DNA of 64,000 nucleotides from Hemileia vastatrix. Lineage: Eukaryota > Basidiomycota > Pucciniomycetes > Pucciniales > Zaghouaniaceae. The notes under the pieces are model-generated. The model saw nothing but the letters and a program-made list of their open reading frames with translations. It did no database searches and was not told the origin of the DNA. The DNA lies in NCBI GenBank assembly GCA_030280995.1, contig JASXTE010000002.1:35359183-35423182 (forward strand). Reading direction: 5' to 3'. Positions 1 through 10,673 of the stretch are shown here, piece after piece. The translations under genes and the position numbers were made by a program. Each line of letters opens with the position of its first letter. Position 1 is the stretch's first letter.

Positions 1-1830
1 AGCATGTTAATCATGAATTTCTGGAGCAAAATGCTTATTTTTATGCATGGTGCCTTTCCAACATTAATTTCAATCAAAATTAATTTTGATACTGGCATAT
101 TGAATGGTGGCTATTCCTGGAAACTTTAAGTGGCATAGTTTGTATTCATTATGTATTGGTCAACATTAATTTTGATCAAATTTAATATTGACATTTGCAT
201 ATTGAATCCAAACCAGAAAACAACCCAAAAAATTCTTCATAAAACTGCTCATTAATTTCAATCAAAATTAGGGTTGACCATATTCATATTGAATGGTAGT
301 TATATTTGGTGTGTGTAAGTTGTAAAGCTTGTGTTCAATGTGTATTGGTCAACATTAATTTTGATTGAAATTAATATTAATGTGTAAATGATATATACAT
401 GCTCCATATGCATTGTAATGTGTTTTCTTAAGAATAGAGGGCCCTACTTTTCATCTTACAGAAAAATGCTTTGTGGCATGTCAAATTCAACTTTAATTAA
501 AACTAATGTTGACATGTTACCATGCATAAAAGTAAGCAACTGACTGCATAAATTGATGAAAATCATGAACCTTAATTTTGAGAAAAATTAATGTTGCGAA
601 ATTCAGATTGAATAAAAGCTATGCCACTTACACTAGCCAGGCATATTTAATATTTATTATGTATTGGTCAACATTAATTTTTATAGAAATTTATATGGAT
701 ATGTAAATATTATACTTACCCTCAACATGTATAGTAAATTTCAATACTTAAGAATACTTGCTGTCCTTTATATGTCATGCAAAAAAGCATTATATCATTT
801 CAACATTACTTTTGATCAAAATTAATGTTGGCATGCCATTATGCATTGAAACAACTAACTGACTGAAAAATTTTATGATCAAAATTCTCATTAATTTTGA
901 TCAAAATTAATGTTGACCAATACATATTGAGTATAAGCTATCTCCATTTACTCAGACCAGATATAACTACCATTCAATATGTATATGGTCAGCCTTAATT
1001 TTGATCAAAATTAATGGGCAGTTTTATGAAGAATCTTTTGGGTCCTTTGCTGGCTTGGGTTTAATATGCAAATGTCAATATTAAATTCAATTGAAATTAA
1101 TGTTGACCAATACATAATGAATACACACTATGCCACTTAGACTTTTCAGGCATAGCTAAATGCAATATGACAGTATCAAAAGTAATTTCGATTGAAATTA
1201 ATGTTTGAAAGGCACCATGCATAAAAATAAGCAGTTGACTCCAGAAATTCATGATTATTGTGCTCATTAATTTCGATTGAAATTAATTTTTGATACTGGA
1301 ATATTTAATGGTAGCTATGCCTGGCAAGTGTAAGTGGCATAGCATGTATTCACTATGTATTGGTCAACATTAATTGAAATTGAAATTAATATGGACATGG
1401 ACTATGCATAAAATTCCAATAAGTATAGGTAATCTAAGCAGTTGGATTAATTGGTTTGATCAAGTACACCATATAAAAATTTATGTTTTAATGCCTTGGT
1501 TAATTTCAACTGAAATTAATTTTAAGCCATTCATGTTGAATTTTATCTATGTCTGTGTAGTCCATGTGAAATGGCTTGTATTCAATATGCAGGGGTCTAC
1601 ATTAATTTTGATTGAAATTATGAGGTTCATTTTCTCAAAAATTTTGTGGTTTCTGTCAGGGTTCCATGCATGGTGCCATATGAAACTTGTTAATTCCTAT
1701 CAAAATTAAATTCAACACCAATATATTGAATACAAACCATGGCACTTACAGTACTTGGTCATAGCTAAAATTCAATATGCCAGTCTCAAAATTAATTTCA
1801 ATAGAAATTAATCAGGGTCCATGAAGTTTA
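1..1830. repeat. Array of palindrome-separated modules in both orientations
   Basis: About 18-20 degenerate copies of a short AT-rich palindrome (core ATTAATTTTGATCAAAATTAAT) occur roughly every 100 bp, for example near 63, 163, 251, 352, 573, 802, 890, 992, 1085, 1178, 1265, 1498, 1599 and 1786. The 60-120 bp modules between them recur. Sequence 11-375 is matched in inverted orientation by about 880-1252, while 351-560 is matched in direct orientation by about 670-880. One module carries AAGTGGCATAG on one strand and CTATGCCACTT in inverted copies. No believable coding frame is present. The left border lies outside the window. Confidence 0.8.
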
Positions 1831-2960
1831 TCAATAGTGTATGAGTAAAGTTTCAAGTCATATGTTTCATCATTTTCTTGCACCCATTTCTAGGTTATCT
1901 CAAAATTTTTTTTCAAGTTTTATTATATTAATCAAAACTGTGGTAAGTTGTAAAAAATTAGCTAATCCAAATCTCAAATTGAATATTAATGTTTTAATAA
2001 TTTTGAATATTTCTTAAGGTATTTCATTGGGTGATTCTTAATAATATTTTATCAAATTAGTAGTCCTATAACTTTTGAAAAGTAACAATATTGGTATAGT
2101 TAGGGAAAACAATGCAATATCTTGTGCAGACTAAGACATACTGTAAAATAAAACTATTCAATCTTTTTTCCCTTAGTTGTATCCAAGTTTATAAATGGTT
2201 TGGTCACTGGGCCCACACCCTAGCCCAAAACTCCACCAATCACTTAAAAAACAAACTCTTATCTTAAATTGTAATGTTACAAATTTTATATTTATAATTC
2301 ATGTCTTGTTTGGTGAGGCATATCAGTATATTCGTGAATCTCTCATTGTCATCTAAAAGTAAATTTTAAAAATAGTTTTAAAGCATTATCCTTTTTTTTC
2401 ATATAATATACTAATTAAGTGTATCTCCATTGTTTAGGAGTAAATTCTAATTTAAAAAATTTTGTATTTACCTGTGGTGATTCGCATATGGGATATACAT
2501 TTGTTATTATTTTTTTTCACACTAAAAGTCTTCAAAGAATTTCTAGTATTTTCTGTTAGCTAGATAAAATTTTGCTTCAATATAAATAGATTGTGATATA
2601 GCATGTTACTTAGTTTACCCCACTAAGAATAATAAATGTTAAAAAAAGGTCAAATAATATATAATCCCCCTCTTTATGTTTTCTGTTTCTTTCATCCTCA
2701 CTTTAATTTTAATCTTATTCAATTTTTTATCTTATTAAATTATTAACTTCAATTTTCTAGAATAGAGTTTCTTATAATTATTCATAATATTACATCATAA
2801 TTCTTTGATATCAAATACTTTATCTTAATATCCATTAATCAATATGTTTAGTATTCAAAATTGTACACCTTCACTTTTTATGTGTATCATGTTCCTCTCT
2901 CTTAATTTATATATTTCACTTATGTTTTATATCTTTTTTTTCAAAAAATTGATTTTCCAG
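1831..2960. other. AT-rich stretch without recognisable gene
   Basis: Very AT-rich with homopolymer runs. No open frame of interest and no repeat that I can align to the rest of the window. The last 100 bases end in a plausible splice acceptor (TTTTCCAG at 2953-2960), so part of it may be an intron or upstream region of the decayed gene that follows. Confidence 0.5.
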
Positions 2961-5258
2961 CACCCAAATGTTTTCCATCCCACTCTCAGATTGATACTTG
3001 CTTGGAAGATTTTGAGCTTGCACCATGTCTGCCACATGGCATGGCACCTAACCCTCTTTTACTTAGCAATGAGAGGTAGGAAATAACAAGAGTTCAGTAT
3101 CACAATTTACTTGAATTGGCTAGAGATAAAATGGAAGAACTTGTTAAGATCCTTAACAATAATCCTTCTCATTCATATTTATCTAACCCTTGTAACAACT
3201 TACTCCAATGTGTGAGAAACCTTGAAAAATTTATGTTCTTCACTTTTTTTGTCTCCTTTTAAATTAGTAGATAAGATTATTAATAATTTTTTTTCTTCAT
3301 ATATATTTGTAGCTTAGGTGGAGGGTGTGATTCCTCCTGATGATGTCATTGTCATTAGGGATCATGATGAGACAGATGAACCATAAGCTTCAACTTCTAA
3401 GGAAAATCTTGAAACACCTGTTATCCACTCCAAGAAAAAGAAATTATCCCAAGGCTCCTCTTTTGTTCAATGTATTAAACCAGCTTCTGCTAATTATTTT
3501 TCTGATGTATCAAATAATAAATCTCAAAAAAAAAGCAAATGCTTTAGTAATGAGTATATTCTTGTTTCCTTTTTTTTATTTTTATTCTTTTATCTTTAAA
3601 ATTCTATCATATATCTCTTTTATTGCTTACATATTGTACTTTTTATCTTTCTTTTGATATTTTGTACCAGAAACTCACCTACTGTAGATTTTTCCATCCA
3701 TAAACACCCTCTACCTGATGAAGATGATGAAAAGAGCAATGAAAATAGCGATGATGCACTGTCAGAATATGAAGCTATGCTTGCTCATCAAAACAAGCAA
3801 ACTTTAAAATCTTCTTCAATACATGACAATATGTTTGATAAAGATGATGATTCAAACATCTCATCACCAAATTCCTTCTTTTCTAAGAAGAAATACCCAA
3901 ATTCTCCTAAATTACTTACTTTGACCTCTTTGAAAGCTTCTCTACCAATGAAATCAACTCCAATCAAAATATCAAACAAACCTCTAACTTATTCACCCTC
4001 AGTTCTAAAAGACTCTGATTTTCAGGAGGAATTCTGTAAAATTCATAAATTTTATAAAGGTAGAATCAGCACAGCAAAGGTCCTTAGGGCATGGTTGGAA
4101 ATTGTTACTCTTCTCGAATAACGCTCTTCTACTTCTTCCCGAGAACCCATGTTAAATATTCCAATGTTTACTTTTCATTGGGAAAAATCTTGTGCAGAAT
4201 ATTGGCTTTCAAAACTTACTGAGTTATGTAAGTTACCATAGTTTTTAGTCTTAAATTTTTTCTTTTACTTATTTTATTTCCTTTTTTAGCAAATATTTTT
4301 TTAGAGGCTGATAGCTCACAGCTATGGGTACTCGATAATATTTATTTCAAAAAAAATGGAAGATTTATGTGATCCTCATGGTTTAAATACTGAAATTCTT
4401 TCCTCAACAAAGAAAATGGATCACCCTGAATCCAATCTTATCCAAATTCTCATGATGTTAATGATCCCAAGTGATCACTGCTGTTCTTCATGGGTATCGC
4501 TTATATCATCTTCACTTTATCTGATCGCACATGAATTCAGCCAGCTTCAATCACATCAAAACATTAACTCAAATTTTCCAATTGAACATGGTATTCAGCT
4601 TCTAGCTCACCTTTCAAATCTGAAGAGGCCGATTCCTAATGGCTTAGAAGTTGGTCCCACTGCACTTCAAACCCGTGATATATCAATGTCAACTCTTCTT
4701 CAAATCAGAAACATTATCATAGATATAATTATGTCAATTATCATTCTTAAATCAAAATATTGTGCTGCAAAAATATCAAGTGACAAGACTAACGAAGCTC
4801 AACAATTGAGTCAGAAAAACAAAAATACTCAACTTACTATAATGGAACAGAAACAAAAGGCTGTGCTAAACAAGATAAATTCTGAATACTCCCATCACTG
4901 ATATTAATCTTTCACATTCTATATAATCGACGGTGTCTGTGGTTTATTTCTGAGCTCTCAAGATCATAGATTGGCTTCAGCAGCTGATTGCTTGGAGGTG
5001 ATATCAGAAATTAAGTGTCTTAATTTGCATGAAACAAAAAATCATTTGATGGAAGAAATAATTTGGAAAAATTTAAATAACTATATTTTAACATTAATAA
5101 AACATTTTATAGGGAAGTGTGATCCATTTCTTTAAATTTTGATACCCCAAGTCCTCCAGGAATTGCTAGGGCTATTTCGGAAGATTTTATTAATCACTGG
5201 AGCTCCATTCAGCCAGTATCACCTTTTTTTGCTAAACATAGCCTTTCAATAAATTAAT
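2961..5258 (+). pseudogene. Decayed multi-exon gene of unknown function
   Basis: I do not recognise the product. The coding signal runs through several exons whose splice sites keep the frame. Exon 2961-3211 ends at a GTGAGA donor, exon 3318-3553 ends at GTATAT, exon 3671-4227 ends at GTAAGT, and an exon starts at 4290. Phases agree at all three junctions. Further coding-like pieces lie at 4356-4901, 4923-5094 and 5140-5258, the last ending in TAA. The exon at 3671 encodes an acidic and serine-rich low-complexity segment (Asp/Glu/Ser runs, then Ser/Lys/Pro). In-frame stops at 3077 (TAG), 4119 (TAA) and after 4365 (TGA), plus at least one frameshift, show that it is dead. It may be a fungal repeat-family protein or part of an unrecognised transposon. 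The gene model is moderately supported; the function is unknown. Confidence 0.5.
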
Positions 5259-5336
5259 ATTCCAACATGTAAATAGATAAAGTTCTGTGTATATGATTTA
5301 TCTTGTATAATTCAAGTTATTTTCCTTCAAATACGT

Positions 5337-6429
5337 TGTAGACAATCCTATAGTACTAGCTATAGGCCTTGACCAAGGGAGTTGGAGAAAAACCAGAGAG
5401 AAAAACCCATGTCCCTTTAGAAAAGTAGAGTGAGATTTACTTGCTAAAGTAAGTTGGTTCCTGTTTTTCTAAAGCTCCTGTTTAACACACTTGACTGCCT
5501 GATGAGCCAAGAAAGTAGTCCCCAGATAAACTAACAGACCAAAGAACTCAAATGTAGAACAAAGTCCACACCAGAGACAGCAAAGATACTTGATGTAGGC
5601 TGCAAATCCACACCAGAGACAGCAATAATACTTGCTATAGCTTGCAAGACTATAAAAGAGAAAAAAGTTGCCAAAGTTAAGTTAAATGAAGAACTCACTT
5701 GCAACAAACACAGCCAATTGTGGCCAGAAAACAGTGAAAACTGAGTGAGGAACAATGATATCACCTCTGGATGGTTTTATGATGATTAAGGTTGCCCCAA
5801 ACTGTCTTATTCACTATGTACACACAGACCACTAACTAAGAGCCCATGCGCACCCACCAATCTGGCGCCTGTACCCGCCAAATTGCATAAAAAACCCTCC
5901 TGGAGCACTCCCCAACCTCCTAAAACAGAGGCGGGCGGGCCGCCCAACGTCGGAGATGCCTCCTGAAGCGGCCCGGCCTCCCTGAAGCCAGAAAACCAAT
6001 AAAAACCACTAATCTACTTAGAAAAATTAGCTACAACTACTAAAACCTTTAAAACACGGAATTTCACTATAACAACATTGGGACATGAAATATAGAGAAA
6101 AATTAGCTCTATCCAATGGTACTAAGCACTTAACCCTAAGACTTAAGGTTAGCCCGTAAAACACGAAAAACAAAATTAAACAGAAATCTTTTATAAATGA
6201 AAAATGAGGAAATGACCCCTTAAAACTCAGAATATGAAAAATGTCTACAAGACATAAAATATAGAGAAAAAACAGGGCTATCCAATGATAATACCCACAT
6301 ACCCGCAGACCCAATATCCACGGAATAAAACCAGAAAAATATCCAATTCTTTAGCAGATGTCAATTAAGACATGCACAAACTGCGCCAAATCACACAACA
6401 AAGGCCCCTGACAATGTTGGAAGACCACA
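5337..6429 (-). repeat. RE1 3' LTR (left)
   Basis: Direct repeat of 17360-18452. It contains an internal duplication: a roughly 43-bp block with ATATAGAGAAAAA followed by CTATCCAATG occurs near 6080-6122 and again near 6247-6294. The CCAAT-type motif also appears in the RE3 LTR (near 41246), so it may be a conserved promoter element. The purine-rich tract expected upstream of a 3' LTR is represented on the minus strand by GGATGAAGGA at 6430-6439. Confidence 0.9.
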
Positions 6430-6447
6430 TCCTTCATCCAATAAAGA

Positions 6448-7118
6448 ATGTCCACATTCTTTCTTCATCCAACCACCATGTTTAACCTTCTTTCCCAATC
6501 TGCCTCTGAAATGGGCCCCTGCCAATACTGCATTGACAATAATTTAATCTGCGCCATGACACCACCTGTCCATCCATACAGAAAATCTTGCAATGTCTGC
6601 CAATCCAGAAAGAAGACCTGCCACAGACCTGGTCCACTTTCTTCCACAACAGATTCACCTCCACCTCAACCTGGTCCTTCTTCTGTCAGCACCAAAAGAT
6701 CTAGGCCATCCATCCTGATACCCAGATTAATCAAAAAGCTCCACCCTTCCCAGAAGAGTACCACAACCCATAAAACAACTAGTTCCCCCATCCCTGGTCC
6801 ATCTGATGGTAAAGAACATTCATTTCTTCCTTCAACTTTAAAACTGATAACTTCTCAGTTCCTCCCTTTTCTGATAGTGATGATAACAATTTAGGATCCA
6901 TTGCACCACCAACACCAATGCACTTGCCCACTATCAAGGCCAAGTTCCAACAACACAAATCTCAACAGAAACAACTTCTGCTTCACTACTTCCAATCCAC
7001 TCCTGCTAGAGATCCACAGGACATTGAGAACAGAAGACACCTCATTCACCAGTTCAAGGCTAATTCTGAACACTTCATTTTATCTCTTGATTCCCTCTGT
7101 AATTCCACGAGTACTTGA
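6448..7118 (+). CDS. Antisense Zn(II)2Cys6-type gene of RE1 (gene A), one 50-nt intron
   Basis: Lies antisense to gag-pol, starting 18 bases inside the 3' LTR. The frame opens at ATG 6448 (a second ATG is at 6478). Residues of about 25-53 have spacing Cys-X2-Cys-X6-Cys-X12-Cys-X2-Cys-X6-Cys, which matches the fungal Zn(II)2Cys6 binuclear cluster, with basic residues in the last loop. A Pro/Ser-rich linker follows. The single reading frame fails near 6890, but removing a GT-AG intron at 6809-6858 (50 nt, CTGAT branch-like site) gives one frame to TGA 7118, about 206 residues. After the intron come an acidic stretch and a predicted helical Gln-rich tail. A decayed homologue sits at the same place in RE3. 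If made, it could be a nuclear DNA-binding protein; function is inference. Transcription could start in the adjoining LTR. Confidence 0.7.
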
Positions 7119-7179
7119 GTCTGATTCAGAAAAGAAAAATTGACCACACCCTCTATAGGATGTAACCACAAACAACCCT

Positions 7180-7719
7180 CAGTTTTAAGTCTTGGGGGAC
7201 CATCCTCATTTTATAGTCTTGGGGGACTCAAAAACCCTCAGTTTAAAGTCTTGGGGGACTCAAAAACCTAAATCATAAACCCAGAACCAGAGATCAACCA
7301 CATTAAGACACAGAGAAAAAACTAACATTCTGGGGTAATTGTGAATAGAGCTGCCAGCCCATCAATTACCCCCAAACTTGCCTTTTCTAAATTCGGAGGC
7401 TCCCCCTGTGGATACCCTCCACCAATATTTCAAAACCAACTCCACAACAAAAACTTTTTCCTCAGTTTATAGTCTTGGGGGACTTACAACCCTCAGTTTA
7501 AAGTCTTGGGGGACTAACACAGTGTTCAGTTTAAAGTCTTGACGGACTACCTTGATAAAATCTTGAAACCAGCCAGTTTAAAGTCTTGGAGGACTAACAG
7601 AAACCAGATTTCAGTTTAAAGTCTTGATGGACTGACTTGATACCATAGCTTTTTCAGTTTAGAGTCTTTATGGACTTCCTAGATAATATAGCTTTTTCAG
7701 TTTAGAGTCTTGATGGACT
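7180..7719. repeat. Cluster of ten SL-A stem-loop motifs in RE1 tail
   Basis: Ten copies of a 22-base motif, CAGTTTA-N-AGTC-N6-GACT, start at 7180, 7207, 7239, 7463, 7494, 7527, 7574, 7612, 7655 and 7698. AGTC can pair with GACT around a six-base loop (TTGGGG, TTGACG, TTGGAG, TTGATG or TTTATG). Between the third and fourth copies, 7332-7372 holds an SL-B hairpin with ten paired bases, GGGGTAATTG with CAATTACCCC. No coding frame covers the cluster. Other SL-A copies are scattered along RE1 and RE3. Confidence 0.8.
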
Positions 7720-7870
7720 GACGGAATTTTGCATAAAATGGACGCAGCTAATTTCATGCAGCACACCTCTACAGCCAACCTGCTGAACTTCCACCTTCAC
7801 TTCATCATCTACCCATCACTTACAAAAATCTCCTCCTATCCCTTTTCATCATCTTTTCTCACCACAGATC

Positions 7871-9365
7871 ATGGCTGGATCTCCTGATGTTAACCCTTCT
7901 ACTGTCCCTTGCTTCACTGCTCCCAAGGACTATGCCTGCAAACAGTGCATCCACATGTGCAGACCTTGCACATTCACTCTTCCAAATCCTGAATCCAAAT
8001 TCTACAACAGGGATTGTGACTCTTGCTATTCCAAAAAGAAAAGATGTGACAGAGACGCCAACTACCCTATTCCTCCGCCTTCTCCTTCTCACAAATACAT
8101 CTCCAGATCCCCTACCTGATCCCCAGAGCTTGGTCCTTCCTCTTCCTCTCTATCTTCTGCTCCTTCCAGAAGATCCAGAAGCTCAGCTTCCCGCACTCTT
8201 CCCAAAAGACCAGCCTTAGCCTCATAAGAAACTGCTTTTATCTCCGCCAAATTAGCTCCAAAAGCTTCAAAATCAACTCCCAGGCTTCTAGACCGCGTCC
8301 AGGCGGCCTGCCCGCCTCACCAAACAGTGAAAATCAGGGCCAAAACCTCCAAAAACGGCCAGAAAATAGCCAAATTCATCCAGACAACAACAACAACTCA
8401 ACCAAACTACCTCCTACTGCTCCCAGAGCAATTCAATCCACCCTTCAAAAGTCCAAAAGCACCAAAATTTACCAGATTTCTAAGAGAACTTCCAGAGAAC
8501 CCCAAGAAGAAACCAGAACACCACACACTGCTCCACAACAAAAACTTCGTCCCCAACTAAGACAAAGAAACTACACCTCTCCTCTGTCATCCAACTACTT
8601 TTCTGACAGTTCCATCTCTTCAAATTCTCCATCCAGAAGAGAGAAGTCTGCTTCCAAATCCACCTCTCCTTCTCCATCCTTTAACAACCCTGGTACTCCA
8701 TCACCAGCACCTCCTCCAGCTGAATCCAACAGAAATAACAACCACAACAACAACAATCTCACTGCTCCAACTAGGCCCCAGGAACATCAGCATCCCAGTT
8801 CACCCTCTCAGGATCCTTCAGAGGAAGACCATGAGAATCCAAATCTTTCCCTAGTTGATCCACCCACTATGACCATTACAAAATCGTCAGAGATCCAAAT
8901 CCCAGCTGCTTACAGATTTGATGAGCTTCCAATCTGCAAGTACCAAATTAATTATTCCATTTCTTCAACATAAATAATTACTGATCCAATTCTTCTTGTC
9001 TAGTTGGCACCCCTCCTCCTGAATCTATTATTGGAGTTGGCCAAACTCTTGAAACTTCTTTGACCCTGGATTATGGAGACATGAATAAACACCTAAGCAC
9101 CATGTGTTCCAATATGCTAAAAGCCTTTTCCCTCCATGGACCTTTGAATGTCTTTGAAAAATCCCTGAGAAAGCGCCTACTGGACGACCACTGGAAAATT
9201 TCTAGGATCATTAAACACACCCTCCAGCACTCCATTCCTACATCTTCTTCTTCCTCCTCTGAACTTCCCTCTAATCCAATCACTGACCATTACAATCCCT
9301 ATAATCTCTCCAGCAGGATGCACTTCAAAGAACATAGTGCTTCCCACAATCCCAACAAAAAATAA
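7871..9365 (+). pseudogene. Second antisense cysteine-cluster gene of RE1 (gene B), decayed
   Basis: ATG 7871 opens a frame with Cys-X2-Cys-X6-Cys-X15-Cys-X2-Cys-X6-Cys, again close to Zn(II)2Cys6 spacing but with a longer middle loop. Stops at 8117 (TGA) and about 8225 (TAA) interrupt it. The next frame is open from about 8050 to 8935 and encodes a Pro/Ser/Gln/Asn-rich low-complexity segment. A GC-AG intron at 8936-9003 (68 nt, donor GCAAGT, acceptor TCTAG) joins this in frame to a last exon, 9004-9365, that ends TAA and looks helical, with a Ser run. The two stops and one frameshift make the copy a likely pseudogene, unless I have missed an intron near 8120-8285. It has no clear similarity to gene A beyond the cysteine cluster and layout. 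Confidence 0.55.
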
Positions 9366-10036
9366 AAATGTCATCACAATCCGGACCAGCCTCCAGAAGC
9401 TTCATCATCCAGAAAATGAGCTCCTGCAAAAGATTAGAAACAGAAAAATAATATAAAACAATTAATAAAAAATAATTTCAGAATTTTTTTTTTTTTTTTT
9501 ACGGTCTACTGATATAATAAAATAAAAAATTAATAATTAAAATGAAATGAAAAAACATAAATGAAATAAAATAAAATATAAAAAATAATACAAATGGTAT
9601 CCCCCAGCCAATTGATGAGCTGATCCCCTGATACCTTACCCACATCCAAGTGCACCTTGATGTGGATACACAATTAATTCTTTTAAATGGTTAACAGAAA
9701 ACAAAATTCAAAAAATTTAGAAATTCAGAAAATAATAAAAAATAATGAAACACAGAAACACATGAAATATATAATAAATAAAAATAAGAAAATAGCATTG
9801 CCCGGCCAATTGATGAGCCTTTTCCCACCAATGCTTGCCCACATCCAGGTGACCCTGATGTGGTAACACCCTATATTTTTGATTTTATAATTTTAAACAA
9901 CCCCCATAAAAAAATTAAAAGAAAAAAAGAGAAAAAAGAAAATAATCTAAAACTGCTATCTAGCAAAAACATAACTGCAAAATCAAAGAAAGTCCAGCTC
10001 CATAGATGGCCCAATAAGAGAAAGTCCAGTCCATTG
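9366..10036. other. RE1 tail: A-rich spacer with two SL-C stem-loops
   Basis: A-rich low-complexity sequence surrounds two related blocks at about 9601-9670 and 9800-9870. Each has a small AGC/GCT or GGC/GCC hairpin with loop CAATTGATGA, followed by a longer hairpin with CCACATC paired to GATGTGG (9640-9665 and 9839-9863). Inside the longer one the inner pairs are AAG/CTT in the first copy and AGG/CCT in the second, with a bulged C kept. A degenerate third copy is at 43811-43885 in RE3. Confidence 0.65.
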
Positions 10037-10100
10037 AAATGATCACTGGGTGGGCTACCTCCAATAAGTAAAAATGATGGGAGACCACCAGTGATCCACC
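10037..10100. other. SL-D stem-loop of RE1 tail
   Basis: GATCACTGG (10041-10049) pairs with CCAGTGATC (10088-10096). An inner stem pairs CTCC with GGAG around an A-rich loop. The same structure, with a fully paired inner stem (CTCCAAT with ATTGGAG), is at 44032-44087 in RE3. It sits in the same order between SL-C and the A-B unit. Confidence 0.65.
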
Positions 10101-10142
10101 ACCAATCTGAAAGAACCAAAGATAAAGAAGCCAGTCCCGAAC

Positions 10143-10673
10143 CAGTTTAAAGTCATAGCGGACTTAAAACCTGAATAATAAACAACAGAACTAGAATTCA
10201 ACTAGGAAAAACAAAAGACTTGAGACAGAAATTCTAGGGTAACTGTTCTACAGAGCAGCCAGCTCATCAGTTACCCCCACACTTGCCAAAATAAAATCTA
10301 GAAGCCCTCCCTGGGTACCTTCTAACAAAAACACAACATCCAACACAAAAAAACCAAAACCAATAAGAGTGAAGAGATCAGCACATGAAAACCAGAGGAA
10401 CTTCCAGTTTAAAGTCATAGAGGACTAAAACCTGTGAAAAGAAACCAATACTAGGGTTCAACCAAATTAAGAGAAAGGGTTAGAAACAGAAAATCTGGGG
10501 TAACTGTTGATAGAGCAGCCAGCCCATCAGTCAACCCTACACTTGCCAAGATTAAATCTAGAAGCCCCACCCATGGGTACCCTCTAACAAAATTTTCCAA
10601 CAAACAGATGCATAGCATCACCACAAAAAACCAAAATTAAAGAATGGTCCGTAGTTTATCCTCATTGCGGAGT
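10143..10673. repeat. Two composite A-B stem-loop units and terminal SL-A at end of RE1 pol
   Basis: Two units of about 185 bases start at 10143 and 10405. Each has an SL-A motif, about 70 bases with a conserved TCAAC-A core, an SL-B hairpin (GGGTAACTG/CAGTTACCC at 10237-10276; a mismatched copy at 10497-10537) and a TCTAGAAG segment with a further small hairpin. A diverged SL-A (10651-10673) overlaps the end of pol. RE3 has matching units at 43419 and 44237. Confidence 0.7.

Noticed and set aside
1374..1709. 111-codon frame in the palindromic array
   Set aside because: It runs through repeat modules and palindromes; composition follows the repeat and no other copy keeps the frame.
5332..5336. 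Target-site duplication of RE1
   Set aside because: The 5 bases left of RE1 do not match the 5 right of it. Recombination between elements or mutation may explain this, but nothing can be claimed.
6027..6314. 95-codon hydrophobic frame conserved in both RE1 LTRs (also 18050-18337)
   Set aside because: LTRs are copies of each other, so shared frames carry no independent evidence. There are no recognisable features.
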